DNA from: Haloarchaeobius salinus
GTDB lineage: Archaea > Halobacteriota > Halobacteria > Halobacteriales > Natrialbaceae
Direction of reading: 5' to 3'
NCBI RefSeq assembly: GCF_024464185.1
Contig: NZ_JANHAU010000001.1
Location: 558,001-622,000 of the forward strand
DNA length: 64,000 nt
The first letter of the stretch is position 1, and each line of letters begins with the position of its first letter. The notes below the pieces were generated by a model. That model was not told the DNA's origin. It did not search any database and worked only from the letters and a program-made list of their open reading frames with translations. Shown here piece by piece: positions 1 to 7,945 of the stretch. Position numbers and translations under genes: made by a program.

Positions 1-1
1 G

Positions 2-262
2 ACGGCGGGGCGGATCCTCCACACGACCGAGATTGCGGCACTGGACCGCTACGAGGGCGTCGAGAGCGGGCTGTACCGACGGGTCACGGTCCCGCGGGAG
101 GCCGACGCTGGCGACGGCGAACCGGTCCAGATGTACGTCGGCGACCCGGCCGAACTCGCGGTCGTGGACGCCGCCGCGGACTGGCCCGACGGCCCGCCGA
201 CGCTCGACGCACTGGCCGAACTGGTTTCGGCCGAAGGTGTCGTGGTACCAACGCTCGAATGA
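2..262 (+). CDS. Gamma-glutamylcyclotransferase-like (AIG2/GGCT fold) protein, 3' part
   Basis: The gene enters the window already open and its last 86 codons are visible. The segment LDRYEGVESGLYRR is the typical C-terminal half of AIG2/GGCT-like proteins, where a Tyr-Glu-Gly-Val stretch is followed by a Tyr-Arg-Arg strand. Family members are small cytosolic proteins; some cyclise gamma-glutamyl amino acids, but for haloarchaeal members the substrate is unknown. The catalytic Glu lies in the part outside the window or cannot be assigned here. The frame closes with TGA at 260-262, before a 330-base gap ahead of ilvA. Confidence 0.6.
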   Translation, partial: TAGRILHTTEIAALDRYEGVESGLYRRVTVPREADAGDGEPVQMYVGDPAELAVVDAAADWPDGPPTLDALAELVSAEGVVVPTLE

Positions 263-590
263 CACCCGGCAGACGACCGTCTGACGGCCACTGAAGGTCG
301 ACGCAGTACTGCGATTACACTTTCACTCCGGATGGCTGGCGTTTATATACATCCGGGCCGACGACTCAGTTGCACGTCACACGCGTGCTACCCCGTATTT
401 CCCTTTGGACGACCGCGGCGGGCTCCCCGTACCCGCGACGGGCGTCTCTTTCGGCGTATCCCGGTGAGCGACGGGCTCGCCGGTCGCTGGATGGAGATCG
501 GATCCGGACCGATGCTCGCGCCGTCCCCGACATCGGCGACGGGCACCCATGACGGCAATATTAACCGGGCGGCGGTCCAACCCCGCGATT
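263..590 (+). promoter_or_regulatory. ilvA upstream region with two TATA-like elements
   Basis: No credible gene lies in this 328-base gap. A strong TATA box (TTTATATAC, 342-350) has no start codon 25-30 bases downstream. It would start an RNA near 370-375, at a small hairpin (GCACG/CGTGC, about 372-388) followed by a T-rich stretch. A second AT-rich box (CAATATTAA, 555-563) lies 28-36 bases before the ilvA ATG and fits a leaderless ilvA transcript. The upstream start could make a leader or a small RNA. Confidence 0.5.
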
Positions 591-1802
591 ATGCTCGAAC
601 TCGACGACGTTCTCGCCGCGGAGCCGCGAGTCAGGGAGACATCGCGGCACACACCCATCGAGTACACGCACACGTTCTCGGACATGACGGGCGCGGAGGT
701 CCACCTGAAGATGGAGAACTTCCAGCGCACCGGCTCGTTCAAGATCCGGGGGGCGACCAACCGCATCGCGACGCTGTCCGAGGAGGAGAAGGCGGCCGGT
801 GTCGTCACCGCGAGCGCGGGCAACCACGCACAGGGGGTGGCGCTGGCGGCGACGCGCTCGGGCGTCGACGCGAAGATCGTCATGCCGGAGTACGCACCCA
901 TCTCGAAGATCAAGGCGACCCAGAGCTACGGCGCGGCGGTCGTCCTCCACGGCGCGGACTACGACGAGGCAGCCGAGAAGGCCCACGAGCTCGAAGCCGA
1001 GGAGGGCCGGACGTACGTCCACGCGTTCGACGACGAGAAGGTGATGGCGGGCCAGGGCACCATCGGGCTGGAGGTCCTGGAGGACCTGCCCGAGGTCGAG
1101 ACGGTCGTCGTCCCCATCGGGGGCGGCGGGCTCATCTCCGGCATCGCGACCGCGATCAAGGCGAAGAGCCCGGAGACGCGGGTCATCGGCGTGCAGGCCG
1201 AGGGCGCATCGAGCGTCGCCCAGTCGCTCACCAAGGGCCACCGCGTCGAGCTCGACCGCGTCGACACCATCGCCGACGGCATCGCGGTCCGAGGCCCCGG
1301 CACGCTCACCTACGAGGTCATCACGGAGCGCGTCGACGAGGTCGTCACGGTCTCCGACCCCGAGATCGCGATGGCGCTGACGTACGTGCTCGAACGCGGG
1401 AAGACGCTCGTCGAGGGTGCCGGCGCGGCCCCGCTCGCCGCCCTGCTGTTCGACAAGTTCGACTACGAGGAGGACGAGGTCGTCGTCCCGGCGATGTGCG
1501 GGGGGAACATCGACCTGAACATGCTGACGACGGTCATCATGCGCGGCCTCGTCGCGACGGGTCGGTACGTGAAGATCCGGACCGTGCTCCGTGACCGCCC
1601 CGGCTCGCTCGAGGACCTGCTCCACGTCATCAGCGAGAAGAAGGCGAACATCTACGCCATCCAGCACGACCGCACCTCCCGACAGATCGGCATGGCCGAC
1701 ACCGAGGTCGAGGTCGACCTCGAAACCCGGGGGAGAGACCACATCGACGAGCTGCTGGAGGCAATCCGCGACGCCGGCTACGAGGTCGAGGTGCTGGTCT
1801 GA
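591..1802 (+). CDS. ilvA: Threonine ammonia-lyase (threonine deaminase) with ACT domain
   Basis: This PLP enzyme converts threonine to 2-oxobutanoate, the first step toward isoleucine. Of 403 residues, about 1-320 form the fold-type II PLP domain. Lys51 in GSFKIRGA is the Schiff-base lysine, ASAGNHAQG is the substrate loop, and the phosphate-binding Gly loop (GGGGL) is near residue 178. Residues about 327-403 form an ACT domain (KIRTVLRDRPGSL), which in relatives senses isoleucine or valine. The ATG at 591 was chosen over one at 549 because a TATA-like box sits about 28 bases before it and the protein then begins like its family. The 3' end overlaps the converging gene by 25 bases. Confidence 0.93.
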   Translation: MLELDDVLAAEPRVRETSRHTPIEYTHTFSDMTGAEVHLKMENFQRTGSFKIRGATNRIATLSEEEKAAGVVTASAGNHAQGVALAATRSGVDAKIVMPEYAPISKIKATQSYGAAVVLHGADYDEAAEKAHELEAEEGRTYVHAFDDEKVMAGQGTIGLEVLEDLPEVETVVVPIGGGGLISGIATAIKAKSPETRVIGVQAEGASSVAQSLTKGHRVELDRVDTIADGIAVRGPGTLTYEVITERVDEVVTVSDPEIAMALTYVLERGKTLVEGAGAAPLAALLFDKFDYEEDEVVVPAMCGGNIDLNMLTTVIMRGLVATGRYVKIRTVLRDRPGSLEDLLHVISEKKANIYAIQHDRTSRQIGMADTEVEVDLETRGRDHIDELLEAIRDAGYEVEVLV

Positions 1803-2650
1803 CCGGCGTACCTGACCGTCAGGAACTGCCGCCCGCACAGCCACATCTCGTGGGTGGCGACGACGGCGGCCCCCTCCGTTCTCCGCACGTCCGTCGGCGC
1901 GCCCGGCGCGTCCGCAGGCCACACCCGGAACCGCTGTACCATCGGCAGGGCGAACGCGCCCGCTGGCGTCACCAGGTAGAGGCCGGGATCACCCGGTGCC
2001 TCGGTCGTCAGCTCGACCGCGTCGTCGTCCAGATTCCGGAGCGAGAGCACCGTCGAGAGGTTGCACCCTGGGAGGGGGACCGCGATGTTGACGTACCGTT
2101 CGCCGTCGGCGGCGACGTGCGAGCCGTAGGCCGCGACGAACACCCCCTCACCGGTGTCGGCGTCGGTGCGGACCCACATCCGCGCGCCGTCCCGCGGGTC
2201 CAGTGCCGGGTCGATGCGCTCGAACCGGCTTTCGAGCCGGACCGTGCGACCGTCGCCCGGCGCTGGGAGGTTCAGCTGTTCGAGCCGGCTCGTCAGGTGA
2301 CTCGCCAGCCACGCACCGCTCCGGAAGGGGCGGTGCCACTCGGCGGTCAGCGAGAGCTCGTACTCGCCGGTGCGCTCGTAGAAGGCCCGCACCTCGGGAT
2401 CGACCAGCCCGGGGTCGAAGCCGTCGTGAGCGAAGGCGGCCATGTCGTCCATCTCGCCGACGGGGTGGTCGCCGGTGCCGACGCCGGTGCGCGCGACCCA
2501 GTCGCCACCGATCCGGGTGCGTGCAGTCAGCGGGCTGAGCGGCACGTCCGTCACTCGCGTACCGGCGAGACGACGGGCAGCGTAGCCGACCCCGGCGAGG
2601 GCGGCGGCTCCGGCGACGGCTCGACCGGCGGTTCGGCGAGGCGCGTCCAT
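1778..2650 (-). CDS. Conserved haloarchaeal membrane-anchored protein of unknown function
   Basis: The protein has 290 residues. An Arg-rich N-terminus (MDAPRRTAG) precedes an Ala/Gly-rich hydrophobic stretch (about 10-28), which is either an uncleaved anchor or an atypical signal. The rest is a soluble beta-rich domain with one Cys pair (Cys-Asn-Leu and Cys-Gly) and no motif I recognise. The ATG at 2650 was preferred over one at 2707 because the extra 19 codons look unlike a protein N-terminus and run into the ridA promoter. It converges on and overlaps ilvA by 25 bases. No function is proposed. Confidence 0.7.
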   Translation of the reverse strand: MDAPRRTAGRAVAGAAALAGVGYAARRLAGTRVTDVPLSPLTARTRIGGDWVARTGVGTGDHPVGEMDDMAAFAHDGFDPGLVDPEVRAFYERTGEYELSLTAEWHRPFRSGAWLASHLTSRLEQLNLPAPGDGRTVRLESRFERIDPALDPRDGARMWVRTDADTGEGVFVAAYGSHVAADGERYVNIAVPLPGCNLSTVLSLRNLDDDAVELTTEAPGDPGLYLVTPAGAFALPMVQRFRVWPADAPGAPTDVRRTEGAAVVATHEMWLCGRQFLTVRYAGQTSTSTS

Positions 2651-2760
2651 CGTCCCGATACGTTCGGGCGGTGGGTCAAGGAACGTCCGGTTCCAGACGA
2701 CCGGCACCCCTGCTCGGGAAGTCGTCAGTATTTAAGACGGAGGGCGTCGTCGCCCAGCAC

Positions 2761-3141
2761 ATGAAGCGAACCATCAGCACCTCCGACGCCCCCGCGGCAG
2801 TCGGCGCGTACAGCCAGGCGACGACCAACGGCGACGTCATCTTCACGGCCGGCCAGATCCCGATGACGCCCGACGGCGAGCTGCTCGACGACGAGTCCAT
2901 CACCGTCCAGACGCGCCAGTCCCTGGAGAACATCGAGGCCATCCTCGACGAGGAGGGCGCGAACATGACGGACGTGCTCAAGGTGACCGTCTTCATGGAC
3001 GACATCGAGGACTTCGACGAGATGAACGACGCCTACAAGGAGTACTTCGTCGACAACCCGCCGGCCCGCTCGGCCGTCGAGGTCGCGAACCTCCCGAAGG
3101 GCGTCGGCGTCGAGATCGAGGCCATCGCCGACGCGGAGTGA
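2761..3141 (+). CDS. ridA: RidA family reactive-imine deaminase
   Basis: This 126-residue YjgF/YER057c/UK114 protein hydrolyses 2-aminoacrylate and related enamine/imine products released by PLP dehydratases such as IlvA, yielding 2-keto acids and ammonia. Family marks are VGAYSQA, the Gly-Gln-Ile-Pro turn, the catalytic Arg (Arg103 in PPARSAVEV) and Glu120 at the trimer interface. A TATA box (TATTTAAG, 2728-2735) lies about 26-33 bases before the ATG, so the transcript is probably leaderless. Its stop overlaps the start of the next gene (GTGA), so the two are probably co-translated. It lies close to ilvA, whose product makes its substrate. Confidence 0.93.
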   Translation: MKRTISTSDAPAAVGAYSQATTNGDVIFTAGQIPMTPDGELLDDESITVQTRQSLENIEAILDEEGANMTDVLKVTVFMDDIEDFDEMNDAYKEYFVDNPPARSAVEVANLPKGVGVEIEAIADAE

Positions 3142-3338
3142 ACGAACGCACGAAATCGGCCCTGCTGTGGGGTGCAGTCGGCGTCTTCGCCTTCCTCGCC
3201 CTCCACCAGGGCTACGTGTTCGTGGGCGGCGAGAGCATCGGCATCCTCCCCGCCATCGGCGTGGCCGTCGTCGTCGGGGCAGTCGCCGCGGTGGCGGCGT
3301 ACGCCGGCGAGGTCCGGCTGCTGCGGCGCGGTCGGTGA
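3138..3338 (+). CDS. Small two-TM membrane protein
   Basis: The product has 66 residues and two hydrophobic helices (about 7-28 and 34-56), with basic residues at the C-terminus (RLLRRGR). It starts at GTG (3138), overlapping the ridA TGA, a layout typical of translational coupling. I do not recognise a family. It may simply be carried in the ridA transcript. Confidence 0.65.
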   Translation: MNERTKSALLWGAVGVFAFLALHQGYVFVGGESIGILPAIGVAVVVGAVAAVAAYAGEVRLLRRGR

Positions 3339-3386
3339 CCGAAGAAACGTAGCCGTTAAATGCAGCACCCGATTATCGACGAACGA

Positions 3387-3468
3387 GCCAGGATGGCCGA
3401 ACGGTAAGGCGCACGCCTGGAAAGCGTGTTCCCTTTCGGGATTCAGGGTTCAAATCCCTGTCCTGGCG
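3387..3468 (+). tRNA. tRNA-Ser (GGA)
   Basis: A cloverleaf can be drawn. The acceptor GCCAGGA pairs with TCCTGGC. The anticodon loop CTGGAAA sits between CACGC and GCGTG, giving anticodon GGA. There is a long variable arm (TTCCCTTTCGGGAT), as expected for serine, and a T-arm with GGTTCAAATCC. The discriminator is G, usual for tRNA-Ser. No intron and no encoded CCA are seen. An AT-rich box (GTTAAATG, 3356-3363) lies about 25 bases upstream. Confidence 0.97.
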
Positions 3469-3564
3469 TTTTCGCGACGCAGTAGGACCAGCCACGCGTC
3501 TCGAACCCCGGCAGGACGTGCGCCTGGCGGTGGTTACAAGCGGTCGCGGGTCGAACCGTCGGCC

Positions 3565-4179
3565 ATGGATACAGCGGGGTTCGTCGAGGCGGTCGAGGAC
3601 GGGAACCGGACGGAGCTGTCGCGGCTCGGCTCCTCGAAGTCACTGTACGCGCTGACGGGCGGGGAGCTGGACGCGGACCACGTCTACGCCGTCGTCGAGA
3701 CGCTCGCGAATGCACAGGCCGACCGGTACGAACCGTGGGCCGACGAGGCCGACGGCGAGCTGGCCGACGTGCTGACTGCCGCGGCCGACGCCGAGCGCGA
3801 ACGGGCGGCCGACGCCGCCGGGGAGACGGACGAATCCGTCGAGGGTGGACTGTTCGACGGGCTGGACGACTGCGAGGGAACGGCCGAGTGGGCGGCTGGG
3901 CTCGTGGCGGCGACGATCGTGACGAAGAAGCTGCAGGAGCAGCTCGTCGGCTTCTTCGTCGGGCAGGCCGACCCGACGACGGCGTCGACGTTCCGGAGCT
4001 ACGGCGACGAGCTGGGCGAGCGACGCGAGGCGGCGCTGGCGGCGCTCGAGACGGTCTGTGCGGACGAGTCGGAGTGGGAGACCGCGGTCGATGCGGCTGG
4101 CGGCGTGGTCACCGCGGCGTACGACGTGTACGTCGACCGGCTGGAGGCGATGGGCGTGAACCCGAAGCCGGTCTGCTGA
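3565..4179 (+). CDS. Rubrerythrin-like helical protein, conserved in haloarchaea
   Basis: The product has 204 residues, is acidic and almost wholly helical. It begins MDTAGFVEAV and continues with LSRLGSSKSLYALTGGELD. This N-terminus resembles haloarchaeal proteins annotated as rubrerythrin-like, but I cannot see the repeated ExxH iron ligands of true rubrerythrins, so metal binding is not supported. The ATG at 3565 fits where the acidic protein sequence begins; sequence in the same frame further upstream is basic and crosses the tRNA. It converges with the next gene, with 1 base between stops. Function unknown. Confidence 0.7.
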   Translation: MDTAGFVEAVEDGNRTELSRLGSSKSLYALTGGELDADHVYAVVETLANAQADRYEPWADEADGELADVLTAAADAERERAADAAGETDESVEGGLFDGLDDCEGTAEWAAGLVAATIVTKKLQEQLVGFFVGQADPTTASTFRSYGDELGERREAALAALETVCADESEWETAVDAAGGVVTAAYDVYVDRLEAMGVNPKPVC

Positions 4180-4180
4180 C

Positions 4181-4453
4181 TCAGACGCCGGGGAGGGTCT
4201 CGCGGTAGGCGTGGACGTGGTCGAGTGCGGCGTCGACCTCCTCGCGGACCTCGCCGCCCTCCGCGGTGGCGACGTCGTCGAGGATGCGCTCGTGGCGGGC
4301 GAGGCGGCCGTGGTCCGGGCCGCGCTCGGCCTCGGCGTGGCGCTCGAACTCCTCGGCCTGCCGGTACAGTCGTTCGCGGGCGTCGGCGTCGCTGGCTGCC
4401 TGTGCGGCGGCGCGGACGTGCTCGCCGGCGGTCTCGAGCTGCTCGCGTGTCAT
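4181..4453 (-). CDS. Small acidic helical protein conserved in haloarchaea
   Basis: The product has 90 residues, predicted as two or three amphipathic helices, with the run RGPDHGRLARHERIL in the middle. I know similar short proteins from many haloarchaeal genomes but none with an assigned function. Its ATG overlaps the stop of the upstream lipoprotein gene by 4 bases, placing it third in a minus-strand operon. Confidence 0.75.
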   Translation of the reverse strand: MTREQLETAGEHVRAAAQAASDADARERLYRQAEEFERHAEAERGPDHGRLARHERILDDVATAEGGEVREEVDAALDHVHAYRETLPGV

Positions 4454-5931
4454 ACGTGGACGTACGACGGCTCGGGGGTTGTCGTTTGTGGTGCTGGCGA
4501 GGTCTGCGCGGACTGACGACGCGGGGTCGTGGCGACGACTGGGTCTGCGGCCGGCGTGTCGGCGGTTAGCGAGCCCGTCGTCGTCGTGGCGACCGCAGGT
4601 GAGGCGTCGGGGGCCGCGGTGGCGCTCGCCGCCGACTGGTTCGTCCTGAGGACGACGGTCTCCCGGTCGAGGGACACGTCGAGTGCGTCGAGCAGGCTAG
4701 CGTCGCCGACCGTGACGACGACCGTGGTGTCGTCGGGTCGGTCGGTCGCCGCTCGCACGTCGCCCTCGAGCCGCCAGCGGGCACCCGCCCGCTCGCCGTC
4801 GGCGTCGAAGGTGGCGTTCATGGCGTCGCGGAACTCGGTCGCGTCGGCGGCGGTGTCCCAGCGGGTCACCCAGACGAAGCTGGCGTTCGCGGTGGGGTCG
4901 TCGCGGTAGGTGACGAGCCGGTCGTTCCCCCAGCCGGCCGCGGCGTCGACCGCCTCGGGGACGGCGACGCCGTTCTCCAGGACGACGCGGGTGTACGCCT
5001 CGCCGAGCGTGTCGCTGGCGGAGCCGCGCCAGGTCGCCCCCTCGGCGATGGTCCGGACGGAGAGCGTGGCGGGTGGCTCGCTGCCCGGGTCGAGCCCGTG
5101 GAGCACCTGTTCGCTGGTCGTGGGTGGGCTCTCGTAGAGGGTGTCGACCGCGTCGAGCCCCGTCGACTGGTTGCGGACGTACTCGTATCCGAACAGGTAC
5201 GCGGCCTGGCCGTGCCGGAACGGCGTGCCGGGGGTCGCCTCGGTGTACAGCGTCGTCGTCCGCTCGCCGCCGGTCGGTGCCTCCAGCCCGTAGGTCTCGA
5301 CGTACCGGGTCTCGGTCCAGACGGCGACGCCCTCGACGATGCTCCGGGCGGTCCAGCGGGCGTCCGTGCTCGTCCCGCCGACGTTCCCGCGCACCGCCGA
5401 CACCTGGTTGCGCTGGAACTGGACGACGTGGACGAACTCGTGGGCGAGGACGACCTCCAGCGCGGCCGGCGAGCCGTCGCCGGGGTAGACGCTGACGCCG
5501 CCGAAGGGGCTGGTCGCGCCGTTTGGCGTCCCCCGGAGGTCGGCGTCGCTGTCGTCGAGTTCGACGCCGACCAGCGCGCCGAAACGGCCGGTCCCGGTCG
5601 GTTGTCGTCGGTCGGTCGTGTTCGGTCCGAACCACGTCGAGGCGTTCTCGACGGCCACCTGGTCCGGCGGGCTGGCGGTCACGTCGAGCAGCGACTCCAC
5701 GCGGTCGAACACCGGGGCGGCCGGGACGGAGAGACTGCCGCCACGGTAGCGGATGCGGGTCGAGTCGGTGTCGGCGGCGTCGGTGGGCTGGGAGGTGGGT
5801 CGTTCGGTCGTCGGGGGTGATTCGGCGGTCGCGGTGGCCGTCTCCGGGCGGTCGACCTCCTGTGCGCCACAGCCCGCGAGGAGGACGAGCAGGGTGCAGG
5901 CGAGGACGCCCAGCCGACGGCCGCGGCGCAT
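4450..5931 (-). CDS. Lipoprotein of the Hvo_1808 surface-protein type with HEFVH motif
   Basis: The product has 493 residues. The signal peptide ends in a lipobox (LLAGC, Cys about 21), followed by a Thr/Pro-rich spacer typical of haloarchaeal exported proteins. The body contains LAHEFVHVVQFQ, an HExxH-type zinc-protease motif, then a possible downstream ligand in EGVAVWTETRYVE. It ends in a long Thr/Ala/Pro-rich tail that may be glycosylated. The central and C-terminal parts align by eye with the lipoprotein at 38792-40360 (shared PPTTSEQV/PPLSSEQV, AGWGNDRL/AGWGGDRL). It abuts the upstream lipoprotein gene with no gap. Protease activity is inferred from the motif only. Confidence 0.75.
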   Translation of the reverse strand: MRRGRRLGVLACTLLVLLAGCGAQEVDRPETATATAESPPTTERPTSQPTDAADTDSTRIRYRGGSLSVPAAPVFDRVESLLDVTASPPDQVAVENASTWFGPNTTDRRQPTGTGRFGALVGVELDDSDADLRGTPNGATSPFGGVSVYPGDGSPAALEVVLAHEFVHVVQFQRNQVSAVRGNVGGTSTDARWTARSIVEGVAVWTETRYVETYGLEAPTGGERTTTLYTEATPGTPFRHGQAAYLFGYEYVRNQSTGLDAVDTLYESPPTTSEQVLHGLDPGSEPPATLSVRTIAEGATWRGSASDTLGEAYTRVVLENGVAVPEAVDAAAGWGNDRLVTYRDDPTANASFVWVTRWDTAADATEFRDAMNATFDADGERAGARWRLEGDVRAATDRPDDTTVVVTVGDASLLDALDVSLDRETVVLRTNQSAASATAAPDASPAVATTTTGSLTADTPAADPVVATTPRRQSAQTSPAPQTTTPEPSYVHV

Positions 5932-6846
5932 TCAGGCGGTCACCTGCCGTGCGTGGACGACGCTCCGGTTCCCGCCGACCGGCACCGCGTCGTCGGCCTC
6001 GGGCGGGAGCGCCACGGTCACGTTCCGGTCGTAGGCGACGAAGTCGCGACGGACGTCGACGACCTGCTGGAGCGCCTGCCCGCTGACGGAGACGGTCTCG
6101 TTCACGTGAATGTCCGAGCGGACCACGAGACTCGTCTCGGTGGAGACGTAGAACGTGGCGTCGAACGCGTGGACCTCCCCGCCGCCGAAGTTGACGCCGC
6201 TCAGCTCGGCCAGCTCGGCGTCGCTGGGGCGGAGTGAGAGCACGTACGTCTCCTCGCCGCGGACCGTCTCGGTGCCGGTGACCGTGAGGTTCTCGGTGAC
6301 GTTCAGGAGGTCAGTGTGCAACCGGAGTGCGCTCCGGTTCCGCCACAGTTGGTCGTAGCGTTCGGAGACGTTCTGGGTCACCCACTGGGAGCCGTACTGG
6401 CGCTCCAGCGCCGGGCTCCGGATGTAGAGGGAGTCGTTCAGCAGGTACGTCGACTGGTTCACCGTCCGCCCCTGGGACTGGACGGTCTGGTCGACGACGA
6501 GCCGACGCTGTGCGGCGTCGATGGTGATGTCGAACGTCGAACTGGTGGACTGGCTGGCGGTCGCCGTCGAGACGGTCTGGTCGAGCACGCCCTCGAGCTG
6601 GACGTCCGAGACGCCCCGGAGTGCGGTCAGCGCCGACTGCCGGATCTCGCGCTCCTCGGCGTCGGAGAACGCGGACTCGCCGTCGTCGGTCGGGGCCGTG
6701 GTGACGTCGTCTGTCGATGCCTCGGTCGACGTTCCGTCCGCCGGTGCGGTCGTCGCCGGGCGGCCGTCGCCCTGGTCCGCACAGCCGGCGAGCACCGGCG
6801 TCGCGAGCAGGACGACGACCAGGAGGAGGGCCTTCGTTCGTTGCAT
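5932..6846 (-). CDS. Lipoprotein with LolA/LppX-like C-terminal domain
   Basis: The product has 304 residues: a signal peptide with lipobox (VLAGC, Cys about 22), a Thr/Asp-rich linker to about residue 60, then a beta-rich domain with repeated strand pairs and many Asn-X-Ser/Thr sites. This layout resembles haloarchaeal LolA/LppX-fold lipoproteins of unknown role. It is first in a three-gene minus-strand operon. A TATA box on that strand (about 6872-6881) precedes the ATG by about 26-35 bases. Confidence 0.7.
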   Translation of the reverse strand: MQRTKALLLVVVLLATPVLAGCADQGDGRPATTAPADGTSTEASTDDVTTAPTDDGESAFSDAEEREIRQSALTALRGVSDVQLEGVLDQTVSTATASQSTSSTFDITIDAAQRRLVVDQTVQSQGRTVNQSTYLLNDSLYIRSPALERQYGSQWVTQNVSERYDQLWRNRSALRLHTDLLNVTENLTVTGTETVRGEETYVLSLRPSDAELAELSGVNFGGGEVHAFDATFYVSTETSLVVRSDIHVNETVSVSGQALQQVVDVRRDFVAYDRNVTVALPPEADDAVPVGGNRSVVHARQVTA

Positions 6847-6935
6847 CGTCTACACACGGCTTGGGACTGGGTACGTATAATCCCTCGAGCGACTTTTCGC
6901 GGTCGGAAAACACGGACTCCGTCGGCGTGTCGGAC

Positions 6936-7886
6936 TCAGCTCCCGTCGTCGAGCAGGCTGTCGACCTCGTCGGCCGACCAGTTCGCGGGCGTCGGCGACC
7001 CCCGGAGCGCGACCCCGAGGGCGGCCCAGGCGAGGGCGGTGGGGACGGCCGCGACCGCGCCGGAGACGGCGACGACGTCGGCGAGCGCGACTGCGACGGT
7101 CAGCGCGCCCAGCGCCGAGAGGGCGACGGCCGCGTCCGCGAGGATGCCGAGTTCGTCGCGCGCGGCTGTCGCGAGCAGTGCGGTGCCGACGGCGAGCGTG
7201 CCGACGCTCGCGACGAACGGCGTGAGTGCGGGTTCGACGGTCGCGCCGAGGAACGGCTCCGGTGTGAGGATGGCGGCGACGTGGACGGCGGCGACGCCGG
7301 CGGTCGCGAGGACGGTGCCGACGCGGTCGAGCGGGCTCCCGAGGCGCTTGATGCGCGTGTGGGCTGCCCAGACCCCGCCCACGACGAGGAGCACCGGCAC
7401 CGAGATCCACGGCCGGACGGCGTCGGCGGCGGGCGCGAACCCGGCGAGGGTGCCGGCCGTCCAGAGCAGTCCCCCGGCCGCCCCGAGCCCGCCGCCGCGA
7501 CGGACCCACTTCGGCGGCGAGGCGACGGCCTGCGCGAGCGTGCGAACCGTCAGCGCGGTCGTGACGAACAGCGCGGTGGCGACGGCGACGACGAACCCGA
7601 GGACGACGTACAGGAGCGGCGACTCGGGGCGGCCGCGGACGCCGGGTGCGACGGTGGGCACCGCGACGAAGAAGCCGTACAGCGCGACCGCGAGGACGAT
7701 GCCGGCGACGACACCGACCCGGGCGTGGTGGCGGAAGCCGAGCGCCTCGAAGAACCGGAGCAGTGGCGGTCGGCCCGGCCGATGGTCGTCGGACGCTTTG
7801 GCGTCGGGCTCGGCCGCCACGCTGCCGTCGGCCCCGGCTGCCGGGTCGCCGTCGACCGGGTCGGCGGGCTCGGTGGCGTCTGTCAC
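6936..7886 (-). CDS. Multi-pass membrane protein, unknown function
   Basis: The product has 316 residues. An acidic soluble N-terminus (about 1-45) is followed by some eight hydrophobic helices. No transporter signature is visible. The start is placed at GTG 7886 (MTDATEPADP), the only reasonable initiation codon after the upstream MFS gene ends; the same frame stays open further upstream only as the shadow of that gene. It lies 59 bases downstream of the MFS gene on the same strand and may be co-transcribed. Confidence 0.7.
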   Translation of the reverse strand: MTDATEPADPVDGDPAAGADGSVAAEPDAKASDDHRPGRPPLLRFFEALGFRHHARVGVVAGIVLAVALYGFFVAVPTVAPGVRGRPESPLLYVVLGFVVAVATALFVTTALTVRTLAQAVASPPKWVRRGGGLGAAGGLLWTAGTLAGFAPAADAVRPWISVPVLLVVGGVWAAHTRIKRLGSPLDRVGTVLATAGVAAVHVAAILTPEPFLGATVEPALTPFVASVGTLAVGTALLATAARDELGILADAAVALSALGALTVAVALADVVAVSGAVAAVPTALAWAALGVALRGSPTPANWSADEVDSLLDDGS

Positions 7887-7945
7887 GGTCGACGGTTGGG
7901 ACGAGAGCGACAAATCGGCGTCGGTCTGGTGCCGGGCGGGGCGGC

